64,000 bases of DNA, from contig NZ_JAPEPO010000003.1 in NCBI RefSeq assembly GCF_026340095.1, positions 868,001-932,000 on the forward strand, in the 5' to 3' direction. Source of the DNA: Streptomyces sp. NBC_01446. GTDB lineage: Bacteria; Actinomycetota; Actinomycetes; Streptomycetales; Streptomycetaceae. The notes beneath the pieces were generated by a model that worked only from the letters and a program-made list of their open reading frames with translations, made no database searches and was not told the origin of the DNA. Both the position numbers and the translations under genes were made by a program. Of the stretch, positions 39,861-49,254 are shown piece after piece; position 1 is the first letter of the stretch, and each line of letters starts with the position of its first letter.

Positions 39861-41249
39861 ATGAAACGCCGCACCTTCCTCGCCACCGCTGCGGGCGCCT
39901 CCACCGCCCTCGCTCTCGGCACCGCCACCACGGCCGCCGGCGCCGGCACGGACGCCTTGCTGCGCCGCTGGTTCCGCGACACGTACCGCTCCATCGAGGC
40001 CCTGACCACGGACTTCGGTCTGGCCGCGGACACCATGGACGTCACGGCGAGCAGGCTCACGCCGTCCGTCAACACCTCGCCGACCAACATCGGTTGCGGG
40101 CAGTGGGCAACGGTCGCGGCCGGCGGGCTCGGGGTCATCAACGCCACGACGATGCACCGCCGCCTCGCCCGCACCGTCACCGCCGTCGAGCGGCTGGAGC
40201 GTGCCCACGGCTTCTGGTTCAACTGGTACGACGCCTACACCGGCGAGACCCTCACTTCGTGGCCGGGCAGCGGCGACCCGGTCGACCCGTTCCTGTCGTC
40301 GGTCGACAACGCCTGGCTGGTCACGGGCCTGCGGATCGCCGCCGACGCCGACGCGGAGCTGCGCCCGCGCGTGGCACGGCTGCTCGCGGACGCCGACTGG
40401 TCGTTCTACTACACGCCGTACGACGCCGCGGATCCGGCGGCCAACCCCGGCCAGCTGCACGGCGGTTACTCCACGGCCACCGAGTCCTTCACCCCGCACT
40501 GGTACGGCGCGCTCAACACCGAACCACGCATGGCCAGTTACCTGGGTATCGCCGATGGCTCGCTGCCCGGCGAGCACTATTGGCACACCTTCCGCACGCT
40601 GGAGCCGGGCGCCGAGCAGGACCAGCAGCCCGAGGGTGAGTGGGTCACGGTCGACGGTGTACGGCTGTGGCGCGGGCACTACACGTACCGGGGCCGCACG
40701 ATCGTCCCCTCCTGGGGCGGGTCGATGTTCGAGGCGCTGATGGTGCCGCTGTTCGTGCCGGAGGCGGCGTGGTCCCCGGGCGCGTGGGGGCTCAACCACC
40801 AGCACTACGTGCGCAGTCAGATCGAGCACGGCATGGTCGAGGAGGCGTACGGCTACTGGGGCTTCTCGCCCGCCGACATTCCCGCGGGCGGCTATGCCAC
40901 GTACGGCGTGGACGCCCTCGGCATGGCGGTCGACGGCTACGCCTCCGGGGGCGTGGTCACTCCGCACGCGTCCTTCCTCGCGATGCCGTTCGCGCGCCAC
41001 GAGGCGGTCACCAACCTAGTGCGCATCGCCCAGGACTTCGGGGCGTATGAGGACGGCCTGGGCTTCCGCGACTCGGTCGACGTGCACACGGGCCGGGTCA
41101 GCGACTACATGCTCGCGCTGGACCAGGGCATGATCGCGGCGGCGCTCGCCCAGGTGCTCAAGCCGGGCCTGCTGCAAGGCCCGTTCCGCAGCGGAGGGTT
41201 CGCCCGGCGCGTTCGGCCACTGCTGGCGAAGGAGAACTTCGGGCTATGA
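39861..41249 (+). CDS. Tat-exported glucoamylase-like (PF10091) glycoside hydrolase
   Basis: This 462-residue protein begins MKRRTFLATAAGASTALALG, a Tat-type signal with twin arginines, with GGAAAGAG before the ATG. The body matches the glucoamylase-like domain PF10091: GFWFNWYDAYTGETL, FLSSVDNAWLVTGLRIAADA, IVPSWGGSMFEALMVPLF, WGFSPADIPAGGYATYGVDA. The family includes GH144 endo-beta-1,2-glucanases, though many members are untested. The final TGA overlaps the sulfatase start (ATGA). Export by Tat, a GH3 beta-glucosidase and an importer nearby make an extracellular chain-cutting role likely. Confidence 0.75.
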   Translation: MKRRTFLATAAGASTALALGTATTAAGAGTDALLRRWFRDTYRSIEALTTDFGLAADTMDVTASRLTPSVNTSPTNIGCGQWATVAAGGLGVINATTMHRRLARTVTAVERLERAHGFWFNWYDAYTGETLTSWPGSGDPVDPFLSSVDNAWLVTGLRIAADADAELRPRVARLLADADWSFYYTPYDAADPAANPGQLHGGYSTATESFTPHWYGALNTEPRMASYLGIADGSLPGEHYWHTFRTLEPGAEQDQQPEGEWVTVDGVRLWRGHYTYRGRTIVPSWGGSMFEALMVPLFVPEAAWSPGAWGLNHQHYVRSQIEHGMVEEAYGYWGFSPADIPAGGYATYGVDALGMAVDGYASGGVVTPHASFLAMPFARHEAVTNLVRIAQDFGAYEDGLGFRDSVDVHTGRVSDYMLALDQGMIAAALAQVLKPGLLQGPFRSGGFARRVRPLLAKENFGL

Positions 41250-42691
41250 CGGATCCGAGACACGGGCAGGGCCGCCGCCCCAACATCATCCTGATGATGA
41301 CCGACGACCATGCCGTGCCTGCCATCGGCGCCTACGGCAGTGTCATCAACCGGACCCCTGCGGTGGACCGGCTCGCGGCTGAGGGCATGCGGTTCGACAA
41401 CGCCTTCTGTACGAACTCGATCTGCTCGCCCGCCCGGGCGACGCTCCTCACCGGCGCGTACAGCCATGTGCACGGCATGACGACGCTGGAGCAGCCAGGG
41501 CAGAAGTTCGACGCGCGTCAGCCGTCGTTCCCCGCGATGTTGCAGGCGGCGGGCTATCAGACGGCGATCGTCGGCAAGTGGCATCTGGGGCACGGTGGCG
41601 TCAGTGACCCGTGCGGCTTCGACCACTGGGAGATCCTGCCGGAGCACGGGCGGTACCACGACCCGACGTTCCTGACTGCCGACGGTGAGCACGAGTACAG
41701 CGGGTACGTCACCGACATCATCACCGACCTGGCCCTGAACTGGCTGGACCGGCGGGACCCGGAGCGGCCGTTCGCGCTGCTGATCCAGCACAAGGCGCCT
41801 CACCGCGCCTTCGAGCCGGCCGAGCGCCATCGTCACCTGTACGAGCACGAGGAAATTCCGGCCCCGGCCACGCTCCACGACGACTACGCGAACCGGTCGG
41901 GCGCGGCGGCCGAGGCCCGGATGCGGATGTCCGATCTGCTGCCGCAGGACCTCAAGATGCCGGTGCCCGAGGGTCTTTCGGAGCGGGAGGAGCGGGAGTG
42001 GCGCTATCAGCGCTACATCAAGGAGTATCTGCGGGTGATCGCGGGGCTCGATGAGAACGTGGGCCGTGTCCTGCACTATCTCGATGTCGGCGGGCTGACG
42101 GACGACACTGTGGTCGCGTACACCTCCGACCACGGTTTCTATCTGGGTGAACACGGCTGGTTCGACAAGCGGTTCATGTACGAGCCGTCGCTGCGCATCC
42201 CGTTGGTCGTGCGCTGGCCGGGGGTGGTGGAGCCGGGGTCGTCGTGCGTCGAGCTGGTGGCGAACGTCGACTACGCGCAGACGATCCTCGACGTGGCCGA
42301 CGTGCCCGCGCACGAGCGGATGCAGGGCAGCAGTCTGCTGCCGCTGCTGCGGGGCGAGCGCCCGGAGGACTGGCGTGACGCGGTCTACTACCGCTACTTC
42401 GAGCATCTGGACGTGTGCCATGGCGTGCAGGCCAACTACGGGATCCGCACCCGCACGCACAAGCTGATTCATTACCCGGGCCACGGTTCGGGGCAGGTCG
42501 GGGCGTCGCCTCAGACGTGTGCGCCGCAGTGGGAGCTGTTCGATCTGGAGCGGGATCCGGACGAGTTGCACAACCGGTACGACGACCCCGAGTACGCACA
42601 GATCGTCGAGGACCTCACGGCGCGGCTCACCGCGCTGCAACTGCACTACCTGGACACACCGGAGCACGTGAGCGCCGAGGAGCCGCGATGA
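41246..42691 (+). CDS. Type I sulfatase (formylglycine-dependent)
   Basis: This 481-residue protein has all main arylsulfatase-family features. The metal-binding start is IILMMTDDH (Asp20, Asp21), the formylglycine signature is CSPARATLLTG with Cys60 as precursor, and GKWHLGH and YTSDHGFYLGEHGW follow. Activation needs a formylglycine-generating enzyme encoded elsewhere. No signal peptide is seen, so it may act in the cytosol on imported sugar or be co-exported. It hydrolyses sulfate esters, here presumably on a sugar. It is coupled by four-base overlaps to the hydrolase before and the short gene after it. Confidence 0.92.
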   Translation: MTDPRHGQGRRPNIILMMTDDHAVPAIGAYGSVINRTPAVDRLAAEGMRFDNAFCTNSICSPARATLLTGAYSHVHGMTTLEQPGQKFDARQPSFPAMLQAAGYQTAIVGKWHLGHGGVSDPCGFDHWEILPEHGRYHDPTFLTADGEHEYSGYVTDIITDLALNWLDRRDPERPFALLIQHKAPHRAFEPAERHRHLYEHEEIPAPATLHDDYANRSGAAAEARMRMSDLLPQDLKMPVPEGLSEREEREWRYQRYIKEYLRVIAGLDENVGRVLHYLDVGGLTDDTVVAYTSDHGFYLGEHGWFDKRFMYEPSLRIPLVVRWPGVVEPGSSCVELVANVDYAQTILDVADVPAHERMQGSSLLPLLRGERPEDWRDAVYYRYFEHLDVCHGVQANYGIRTRTHKLIHYPGHGSGQVGASPQTCAPQWELFDLERDPDELHNRYDDPEYAQIVEDLTARLTALQLHYLDTPEHVSAEEPR

Positions 42692-42900
42692 CGCAGCAGT
42701 CCGCGCCGATCGCCGGCGCCTCCGCTGCGCGGCGCAGAACTGTCCTGGGCGGCCTGGGCGCAGGGGTGGCCCTGGCGGCGGCCTGCGGGTCGCTGAACTC
42801 CGCGGCGGCAGCCGGTGAGGCCTCGCCGTCGGGCGACGGCTGCCCTGCCTCGGTCACGTACCGCGACAAGCAGGTCCTCGTCGGCGCCGGCGCCGGCTGA
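42688..42900 (+). CDS. Truncated Tat/lipoprotein-signal protein (70 residues)
   Basis: MTQQSAPIAGASAARRRTVL then GGLGAGVALAAACGSLNS is a Tat-like signal with twin arginines and a possible lipobox (LAAAC). Only about 35 residues follow (GDGCPASVTYRDKQVLVGAG). This looks like the N-terminus of a larger exported enzyme that has lost its body. It overlaps the sulfatase stop by four bases, so it keeps the operon spacing. It may be a relic or a genuine mini-protein. Confidence 0.45.
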   Translation: MTQQSAPIAGASAARRRTVLGGLGAGVALAAACGSLNSAAAAGEASPSGDGCPASVTYRDKQVLVGAGAG

Positions 42901-42914
42901 CGCCGTCGACGCAC

Positions 42915-42953
42915 GAGGGGGCCGCACCGCCGGACGGCAGTGCGGCCCCTCTC
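42915..42953. terminator. Bidirectional hairpin terminator
   Basis: GAGGGGGCCGCAC pairs with GTGCGGCCCCTC, with one bulged G, between the convergent O3 unit and the GH13-EEP unit. Confidence 0.75.
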
Positions 42954-42979
42954 CTGTGGGTTACAGCTCGAAGATCGGG

Positions 42980-44563
42980 CTACAGCTCGAAGATGCCGTA
43001 ACCGAAGCCGTCGGCGCTGATCCTGCCCTCGCTCACCGTGACTCCGGAGGCCACCACCGGCGTGGCGGTGTCCTTCGGTGCGGCTGCGTCCGCGTGTTCG
43101 CCGCGGGGGTTGACGACGACGAGGTAGCGGCCGCCGCGGACGTAGGCCAGCGGGTAGCCGTCGTGCAGGACCTCGGTGCTGCCCGCCGGGCCGAGTTCCG
43201 GGGTGGTGCGGCGCAGCGCGATGAGGCCGCGGACCAGGTTCAGCAGGGAGTCGGGGTCGGCCTGCTGTGCGGCGACGGTGGGCCGGTTCGCGTCGGGGTC
43301 GAGGGGCAGGTAGAGCCGGTCGGCCGGGGCGGTGGAGAAGCCCGCGTTGGGCGTGTCGTCCCATTGCATGGGGGTGCGTGAGCCGGCCCGGTTGTAGCGG
43401 GGGCCGAGGCGGCTGCCCTCGTGGTCGGGCAGGCCGGGGACGTAGCGCATGCCGATCTCGTCGCCGTAGTAGATCGCGGGCAGCGTGGGCCAGGTGAGCT
43501 GGAACGCGAAGGCGGCGGGCAGGTGCTCGGCGGTGCGGGGCCCGCAGGCGAGGCGGGAGAAGTCGTGGTTGGCGGTGGGAAGGGCGATGAGGCCGGCGTC
43601 GCCGACGGCGTCGCAGGCCGCGCGCCAGCCGTCGAGGAAGGTCCGCGCGGAGCCTTCGCCCGACGCGTCGAAGTACGGGGTCTGCGGCGTCCAGGGCTCG
43701 CTGACGGTGCCGGCGAAGTTGTTCCACAGGGAGCGCAGGTACAGGCCGTCGTTCTCGGAGCCGAACTGGAGGAAGAAGTCGGCGTGGAAGCCGGCCGGGA
43801 CGGAGATCGCCGGGTCGCCCCATTCGGACAGGAGTGCCGCGTGCGGGTGGCTGTTGTCGAGCCAGCCGCGCAGCTCCCGCCAGAGTTTGGCGGTTTCGAC
43901 GTGGCCCGGGTCGTCCTTGACCAGTGACGCGGCCATGTCGACGCGGAAGCCGGAGAGGCCGAGGGAGAGCCAGTGGTCCATGATGTCGCGCAGCGCGCGG
44001 CGGTTGGCGCGGGGTCCTTCGGCGTCGACGGGCAGGCGCCAGGGCTCGTCCGCGTTCCTGCGGGCGTGGCCGAAGTTGAGGGCGGGCTGCGACTCGAAGA
44101 AGTTGGGCTGGTAGAAGCCGGGGCGGGTGCCGGGCGAGGCGACGAAGCCGGGCGGCGCCGCGTCGGTGTCGGCCCAGATGTAGCGCTGGTCGGCGGGGTC
44201 GTCCGCCGATGCCTTGAACCAGGAGTGTTCGTCGGAGGTGTGGCCTGCGACCAGGTCGAGCAGGACGCGGATGCCGCGGCTCCGGGCGGCGTCGACGAGC
44301 TTGACCAGGTCGTCGTTGGTCCCGTAGCGCGGGGCTACGGTGAGGTAGTCGCTGACGTCGTAGCCCGCGTCCCGGAACGGGGAGGCGAAGCACGGGTTGA
44401 ACCAGACGGTGTTCACGCCGAGCCAGGCCAGGTGGTCCAGCTTGGCCTCGGCACCGGCGAAGTCGCCGATGCCGTCGCCGTCGGAGTCGGCGAAGGACTG
44501 CGGGTAGATCTGGTAGAGGACGGAGTCGGCGAGCCACTCGGTGGCGGGGCGGCGAGGGGTCAT
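42980..44563 (-). CDS. GH13 alpha-glucosidase/alpha-amylase-family enzyme
   Basis: This 527-residue cytoplasmic enzyme carries all GH13 landmarks. The first region is SVLYQIYPQSFADSDGDGIG, the nucleophile is Asp209 in GFRVDMAAS, the acid/base is Glu247 in LLSEWGDP, and the stabiliser is Asp334 in PTANHDFSR. It has no signal peptide. Its start overlaps the upstream EEP gene by four bases, and both read from the shared operator region at 45433-45465. It probably splits alpha-linked glucose from imported oligosaccharides. Confidence 0.92.
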   Translation of the reverse strand: MTPRRPATEWLADSVLYQIYPQSFADSDGDGIGDFAGAEAKLDHLAWLGVNTVWFNPCFASPFRDAGYDVSDYLTVAPRYGTNDDLVKLVDAARSRGIRVLLDLVAGHTSDEHSWFKASADDPADQRYIWADTDAAPPGFVASPGTRPGFYQPNFFESQPALNFGHARRNADEPWRLPVDAEGPRANRRALRDIMDHWLSLGLSGFRVDMAASLVKDDPGHVETAKLWRELRGWLDNSHPHAALLSEWGDPAISVPAGFHADFFLQFGSENDGLYLRSLWNNFAGTVSEPWTPQTPYFDASGEGSARTFLDGWRAACDAVGDAGLIALPTANHDFSRLACGPRTAEHLPAAFAFQLTWPTLPAIYYGDEIGMRYVPGLPDHEGSRLGPRYNRAGSRTPMQWDDTPNAGFSTAPADRLYLPLDPDANRPTVAAQQADPDSLLNLVRGLIALRRTTPELGPAGSTEVLHDGYPLAYVRGGRYLVVVNPRGEHADAAAPKDTATPVVASGVTVSEGRISADGFGYGIFEL

Positions 44564-45414
44564 GGGGTGGGGTCCTCCGAGGACGGTCGGGGTGATGCGG
44601 TGTGCAGGACAGCCTCGATCGGCAGGTGGTCGCTGGGGAAGCGGCCGCCGGGCGCGAAGGTGTCGGCGTGCGCCGAGCGCACCCGGACGCCGCGTGAGAC
44701 GAGAATCCAGTCGATGCGCTCGCCGTCGGGGACCGGGGGCCCGTAGTCGTGGAAGGTGCCCAGGTCCGGGCCGCGTTCCTCGGCCGCGTCCCAGGCGTCC
44801 ATGAGACCCGCGTCGGCGAGCAGGCGGGTGTAGGGCGGACTGTTCGGTCCCGCCGGGGTGTTGAAGTCGCCGGTGACGACGGTCGGGAGGGCCGGCGCGA
44901 GAGCGCTCAGCCGCTCGGCGAGCAGGGCCGCGGACCGTTCTCGTGCGTCGGCGCTCGCGTGGTCGAAGTGGGTGTTGGCGGCGTACAGCTCACCGCCCGT
45001 GGCCAGGTCGCGGAAGTGGACGTGGGTGACCATGCGGGGGCAGCCGCCGCCCCAGGAGTTGGAGGCCGGGATGTCCGGTGTGCCGGAGAGCCAGAAGTGA
45101 CCGTGTGTCAGGGGGGCCAGGCGCCGACGGTCGTAGAAGATGGCCATGAACTCGCCGTCGTCACCGCCCTCCCGGCCCTCGCCGATCCAGCCGTAGTCGC
45201 CACCGTACTCGCCCAAGGCGGCCTCGACGTCGTGCACTTGGTGCCGCAGGCCCTCCTGGGTGCCGATGAGGTGGGGACGTGCGCGGCGCAGCAGGTCGGC
45301 GACCGCCTGTCTGCGCTCGGGCCAGGTGTGGGGTGGATTGTTCCAGTGGACCTGCAGGTTGAAACTCATGACGTGCAGTCCGTCCCCGGCCGTCGGAGTC
45401 CCGAGGTCGGCCAT
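44560..45414 (-). CDS. Endonuclease/exonuclease/phosphatase (EEP)-family hydrolase
   Basis: This 284-residue protein has the EEP fold: LHVMSFNLQVHW, LIGTQEGLRHQ with the metal-binding Glu, NTHFDHASADARER, VVTGDFNTPAG, and the C-terminal SDHLPIEAV with catalytic His. The N-terminal order and lack of DNA-binding insertions fit the small bacterial group often found in carbohydrate loci, whose substrates may be phosphodiesters or phosphorylated sugars. It is the first gene of a two-gene operon with GH13 and starts 18 bases from operator O4. Confidence 0.88.
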   Translation of the reverse strand: MADLGTPTAGDGLHVMSFNLQVHWNNPPHTWPERRQAVADLLRRARPHLIGTQEGLRHQVHDVEAALGEYGGDYGWIGEGREGGDDGEFMAIFYDRRRLAPLTHGHFWLSGTPDIPASNSWGGGCPRMVTHVHFRDLATGGELYAANTHFDHASADARERSAALLAERLSALAPALPTVVTGDFNTPAGPNSPPYTRLLADAGLMDAWDAAEERGPDLGTFHDYGPPVPDGERIDWILVSRGVRVRSAHADTFAPGGRFPSDHLPIEAVLHTASPRPSSEDPTP

Positions 45415-45432
45415 CAGAAACCTCCATCACCC

Positions 45433-45465
45433 ACTTGTACGCGCTTCCTGAATGCGCTTACATGA
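45433..45465. promoter_or_regulatory. LacI operator O4 (divergent EEP-GH13 / GH3)
   Basis: On the minus strand the site begins TCATGTAAGCGCATTC and ends AGCGCGTACAAG. It has the same layout as operator O2 (TCATGTA-n-GCGC ... AGCGC-n-TACA) with a few changes. It lies between the divergent EEP and GH3 start codons (18 and 58 bases away) and can control both. Confidence 0.75.
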
Positions 45466-45523
45466 CTGGCGCACACGTTAACTTCGCGTGGGCGATGCGG
45501 CAATAGAGCGGTGAGGGGCTCGC

Positions 45524-47680
45524 GTGCTTCGAAGGTATGAGGACCAGGTCAAGGTGCTTCTCGACCAGATGACAACCGCCGAGAAGCTGGGTCAGGTGCA
45601 GCAGCTGACCTGGACCGGTGACACGGGGCCCGGCGGCGGCCAGACCGCGCACATCGAGGCGGCGGCGCGCGCCGGTCTGCTCGGCTCGGTGCTCAACATC
45701 CATGGCGCGGCGCACACCAACGCGCTGCAGCGGATGGCCGTCGAGGAGTCCCGGCTCGGCATCCCGCTGCTGTTCGGCCTGGACGTCATCCACGGCTTCT
45801 GGACCACGTTCCCGATCCCGCTGGCCCAGGCGGCGTCCTTCGACCCGGAGGTGGCCCGCCGGGACGCCGAGGTGTCTGCGGCGGAGACCCGCTCGAACGG
45901 TGTGCGCTGGACGTTCTCACCGATGATGGACGTCACCCACGAGCCGCGCTGGGGCCGCGTCGCGGAGGGCTGTGGCGAAGATCCGTACGTCAACGCCGCC
46001 TTCGCGGTGGCCAAGGTCCGCGGCTACCAAGGCGCGGACGACGGCAGCGAGTTGACGGACGGGGGGCGCATCGCGGCGTGCGCCAAGCACTTCGTCGCCT
46101 ACGGCGGGGCGGAGGGCGGCCGCGACTACAACACGGTCGATGTCTCCGAGCAGCGGCTGCGCAACCACTACCTGCCGCCCTTCAAGGCCGCCGTGGACGC
46201 GGGCGTGGCCACGGTGATGGCAGCGTTCAACACCGTGGCGGGCGTACCGGCACACGGCAATCCGCACACGATGAACACGATCCTCAAGGAGGAGTGGGGC
46301 TTCGACGGGTTCGTCGTCAGCGACTACACGGGTGTCGAGGAACTCGTCGCGCACGGCTTCGCCGAGGACGGTGCCGACGCGGCTCGCCTCGCCTTCAGCG
46401 CCGGGCTCGACATGGAGATGGTCTCCACCAACGTGACCGAGCACGGCGAGCGGCTCGTGGCCGACGGCCTGATCGGCGAATCCCGCCTCGACGACGCGGT
46501 CACGCGCATCCTGCGCCTCAAGTTCGCCCTCGGCCTGTTCGACCAGCCGTACACGGAGGAGGCCACCGAGATCACCCGTCCGACGCCGGCCGCGCGGAAG
46601 GCGGCGCGAGCCGCGGGCGCCCGGTCGATGGTGCTGATCAAGAACGACGACGGTGTCCTCCCCCTGGAGCGCACCACGCCCTCGATCGCGGTGGTCGGCC
46701 CGCTCGCGAACTCCACGGACCTGCACGGCACTTGGGCCGGCCCCGGCGGCTTCCGGCTCCCGTCCGTGAGCATCCTGGACGCGGTGCGCACGGCGGCGCC
46801 CGGCGCCCGCGTCACCCACGCCGATGACGACATCGCGGCCGTGGTCGCCGCGGCGCAGGAGGCCGAGGTCACCGTCGTCGTGGTCGGCGAACCTCCCGCA
46901 CTCAGCGGCGAGGCGGCCGTGCGCAGCGACATCGCACTGCCCTGCGGGCAGGAGGAGCTGATCGCCGCCGTCGCCGCCACCGGCAAGCCGTATGCCGTGG
47001 TGCTTCTGAACGGCAGGCCTCTGACGATCGGAGGCTGGCTGGACGCCGCGCCCGCGGTCCTCGAGGCGTGGCACCCGGGCATCGAGGCGGGGCACGCTGT
47101 GGCGGACGTGCTGTTCGGCACGGTCAACCCCGGCGGCAAGCTGCCCGTGACCTTCCCGCGGGCGGTGGGCCAGATCCCGGTCTACTACAACCACGAGAAC
47201 ACCGGCCGCCCCGCCCACGTCCCCGGCGCCGACCCGAAGTTCGTCTCGAAGTACCTGGACCTGGACGAGACCCCGCAGCTCCCGTTCGGGCACGGCCTGA
47301 GCTACACGACGTTCACCACCGGCGCCCCGGAGCTGCGGCGCGAGGAGATCACCCGCGACGAGCTGGCGGCGGGCGAGACGCTCGAGGTCACGGTGACGGT
47401 CACCAACACCGGCGACCGCGTCGGCGACGAGGTGGTCCAGCTCTACATCCACGACGTCGCGGCGAGCATCGCCCAGCCGGTGCGCCGGCTGCGCGGCTTC
47501 GAGCGGGTGACGCTGGAGCCGGGCGAGAGCACCACGGTCCGCTTCCGGCTCGGCGCCGAGGACCTCGGCTTCTGGACGAACGACCCGGCAGGGACGTACG
47601 TCGTGGAGCGCGGGCGCGTCGACGTCTACGCGGGTACGAGCTCGACGGCGCGGGCCCGCGGCACGGTGCGCATTCTCTGA
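45524..47680 (+). CDS. GH3 beta-glucosidase
   Basis: This 718-residue protein starts at the GTG at 45524 with GAGGGG upstream. It has the three GH3 parts: a TIM-barrel domain with nucleophile Asp267 in GFDGFVVSDYTG and KHF (residues 188-190), a second alpha/beta domain (VLIKNDDGVLPLERTTPSIA; VVVGEPPALSGEA), and a C-terminal fibronectin-like domain (EVTVTVTNTGDRVGDEVVQL). No signal peptide is present, so it should act in the cytosol on imported oligosaccharides and release beta-linked glucose or a related sugar. A broken copy of its central part lies at 21876-22130. Confidence 0.93.
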   Translation: MLRRYEDQVKVLLDQMTTAEKLGQVQQLTWTGDTGPGGGQTAHIEAAARAGLLGSVLNIHGAAHTNALQRMAVEESRLGIPLLFGLDVIHGFWTTFPIPLAQAASFDPEVARRDAEVSAAETRSNGVRWTFSPMMDVTHEPRWGRVAEGCGEDPYVNAAFAVAKVRGYQGADDGSELTDGGRIAACAKHFVAYGGAEGGRDYNTVDVSEQRLRNHYLPPFKAAVDAGVATVMAAFNTVAGVPAHGNPHTMNTILKEEWGFDGFVVSDYTGVEELVAHGFAEDGADAARLAFSAGLDMEMVSTNVTEHGERLVADGLIGESRLDDAVTRILRLKFALGLFDQPYTEEATEITRPTPAARKAARAAGARSMVLIKNDDGVLPLERTTPSIAVVGPLANSTDLHGTWAGPGGFRLPSVSILDAVRTAAPGARVTHADDDIAAVVAAAQEAEVTVVVVGEPPALSGEAAVRSDIALPCGQEELIAAVAATGKPYAVVLLNGRPLTIGGWLDAAPAVLEAWHPGIEAGHAVADVLFGTVNPGGKLPVTFPRAVGQIPVYYNHENTGRPAHVPGADPKFVSKYLDLDETPQLPFGHGLSYTTFTTGAPELRREEITRDELAAGETLEVTVTVTNTGDRVGDEVVQLYIHDVAASIAQPVRRLRGFERVTLEPGESTTVRFRLGAEDLGFWTNDPAGTYVVERGRVDVYAGTSSTARARGTVRIL

Positions 47681-47767
47681 CGGACAGTCACGGTCTTCCG
47701 GGCGGCGCCGTGGCCGACTTCTCGCAGTTGGTCACGGACCTGGACATGTGGTCCGCTTCTCGGCTGG

Positions 47768-48997
47768 TCAGGGGGTTTCGAGGCCGGACACCGCGGCGGC
47801 CATGCGGTCCACCGCTTCGCTGAGGACCGCCGATGAGGTCGCGTAGTTGATCCGTACGAACCCGGCGCCGCCGCTGCCGAACACGTGCCCCGAGCTCAAC
47901 GCGACCCGTGCCCGGTCGAGGAACAGCCGGGCGGGGCCGTCGATGTCACTGACCACAGGAGCGGCAGCCGTCGGGGACGTCGTATGGAGGCCGAGGGTGC
48001 GGCAGTCGAGCCAGGCGAGATACGTCGCCTCCGGCCACATCAGGGCGAGCCCGGGAAGACGCTCGGCCACGAGGTCGGCGAGTAGCGCGCGGTTGGTGTC
48101 GAGACCACGCAGCAGCGCGTCCAGCCAGGGGCGTCCCTCCTCGAAGGCGGCGGTGTGGGCGAGGATGCCGACGTGGCTGGGTCCGTGGCTGACCTCCTCC
48201 GGAAGTCGGTGCAGGTCGTCGACGGCGTTCGGTCCGGCCACCAGCAGCGCCGCCTTCAGGCCGGCGAGATTCCAGGCCTTCGACGCGGAGTGCAGGGCGA
48301 ACGCGTTCTCGGCGCCCGGGACGGTCAGGTAGGGGACGAACTCCGCACCAGACAGGACCACGGGTGCGTGGATCTCGTCCGAGACGACTCGCACTCCGAA
48401 GGACCTGGCCAGAGCGGCAACCGCGACGAGTTCGGCCCTTGTGTGCACCGTTCCGGTGGGGTTGTGGGGATTGGCCAGCAGCAGGACGGTTCGCGCCGAG
48501 ACGCGCTGGGCCGAGGCGAACGCCACCCTGAGCGTCTCCATGTCGAGTCGGCCGTCGGGACCGAGCGGCGCTTCGATCACTCTCCTGTCGGCGTGGGTGA
48601 CGAAGGCGTAGAACGGCGGGTAGACGGGCGGGCACACCACCACCGCATCGCCCGAGGACGTGATCAGCCGCAGCGCCTCGACGATGCCCATCATCACGTC
48701 GGGGACGATGGCGGTCTGCTCGGCCTCGAAGCCCCGCCACCCCCAGCGGTCCTCGGCGAACGACTGGAGGGCACGGGCGTACGCGCGGCCGCTGGGATAG
48801 CCGGTGTCGCCGGCCTCGATGGCCTCGTGCAGCCTGGCCGCGACCGGCTCGGCGAGCGGCACATCCATCTCGGCCACCCAGAGGGGCAGGACGTCCGCCG
48901 GAAAGGTGGTCCACTTCATGCTGGTCCGGGCCCGCAGCTGGTCGATCGTCAACTGTTCGAGCGGGTTCATGATCGACGGATCCATGTCGGATGGCAT
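47768..48997 (-). CDS. MalY/PatB-type PLP aminotransferase (cystathionine beta-lyase-like)
   Basis: This protein of about 409 residues belongs to class I/II PLP enzymes, MalY/PatB branch: [69 protein letters not shown] and the PLP lysine in [13 protein letters not shown]. MalY-type enzymes cleave cystathionine or other C-S bonds. Three in-frame ATGs (48997, 48985, 48970) are possible starts; none has a strong Shine-Dalgarno, and 48997 is taken. It is convergent with the GH3 gene. Confidence 0.88.
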   Translation of the reverse strand: MPSDMDPSIMNPLEQLTIDQLRARTSMKWTTFPADVLPLWVAEMDVPLAEPVAARLHEAIEAGDTGYPSGRAYARALQSFAEDRWGWRGFEAEQTAIVPDVMMGIVEALRLITSSGDAVVVCPPVYPPFYAFVTHADRRVIEAPLGPDGRLDMETLRVAFASAQRVSARTVLLLANPHNPTGTVHTRAELVAVAALARSFGVRVVSDEIHAPVVLSGAEFVPYLTVPGAENAFALHSASKAWNLAGLKAALLVAGPNAVDDLHRLPEEVSHGPSHVGILAHTAAFEEGRPWLDALLRGLDTNRALLADLVAERLPGLALMWPEATYLAWLDCRTLGLHTTSPTAAAPVVSDIDGPARLFLDRARVALSSGHVFGSGGAGFVRINYATSSAVLSEAVDRMAAAVSGLETP

Positions 48998-49254
48998 GGT
49001 CGTGATGCTAGCCAGGACCCGAGGTCGGGTCGATGACGGCGCGGTACCCACGGATGGCCCCCGCTGGACTTTCCGTTCCCCGACGCGACGTTGGCGGCAG
49101 GAGGCGTCGCAGGACTTCGGGGCGCCTTCCCGGCCGGAGCTGTCCGTCCTGGTGAACTCCGGGCGGCCGGCCCCGTACGCCTTCCTCTCCATGGGCCGTG
49201 GTGCAGGAGCGGGAGGCCTTGTCAGCCCGTCGCCTGATCGATAGGACTGTCCGC

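Noticed and set aside
42627-44537. 636-residue minus-strand alternative frame over the GH13 gene
   Set aside because: Arg/Pro-rich shadow of the GH13 enzyme, which carries all catalytic motifs in the other frame.
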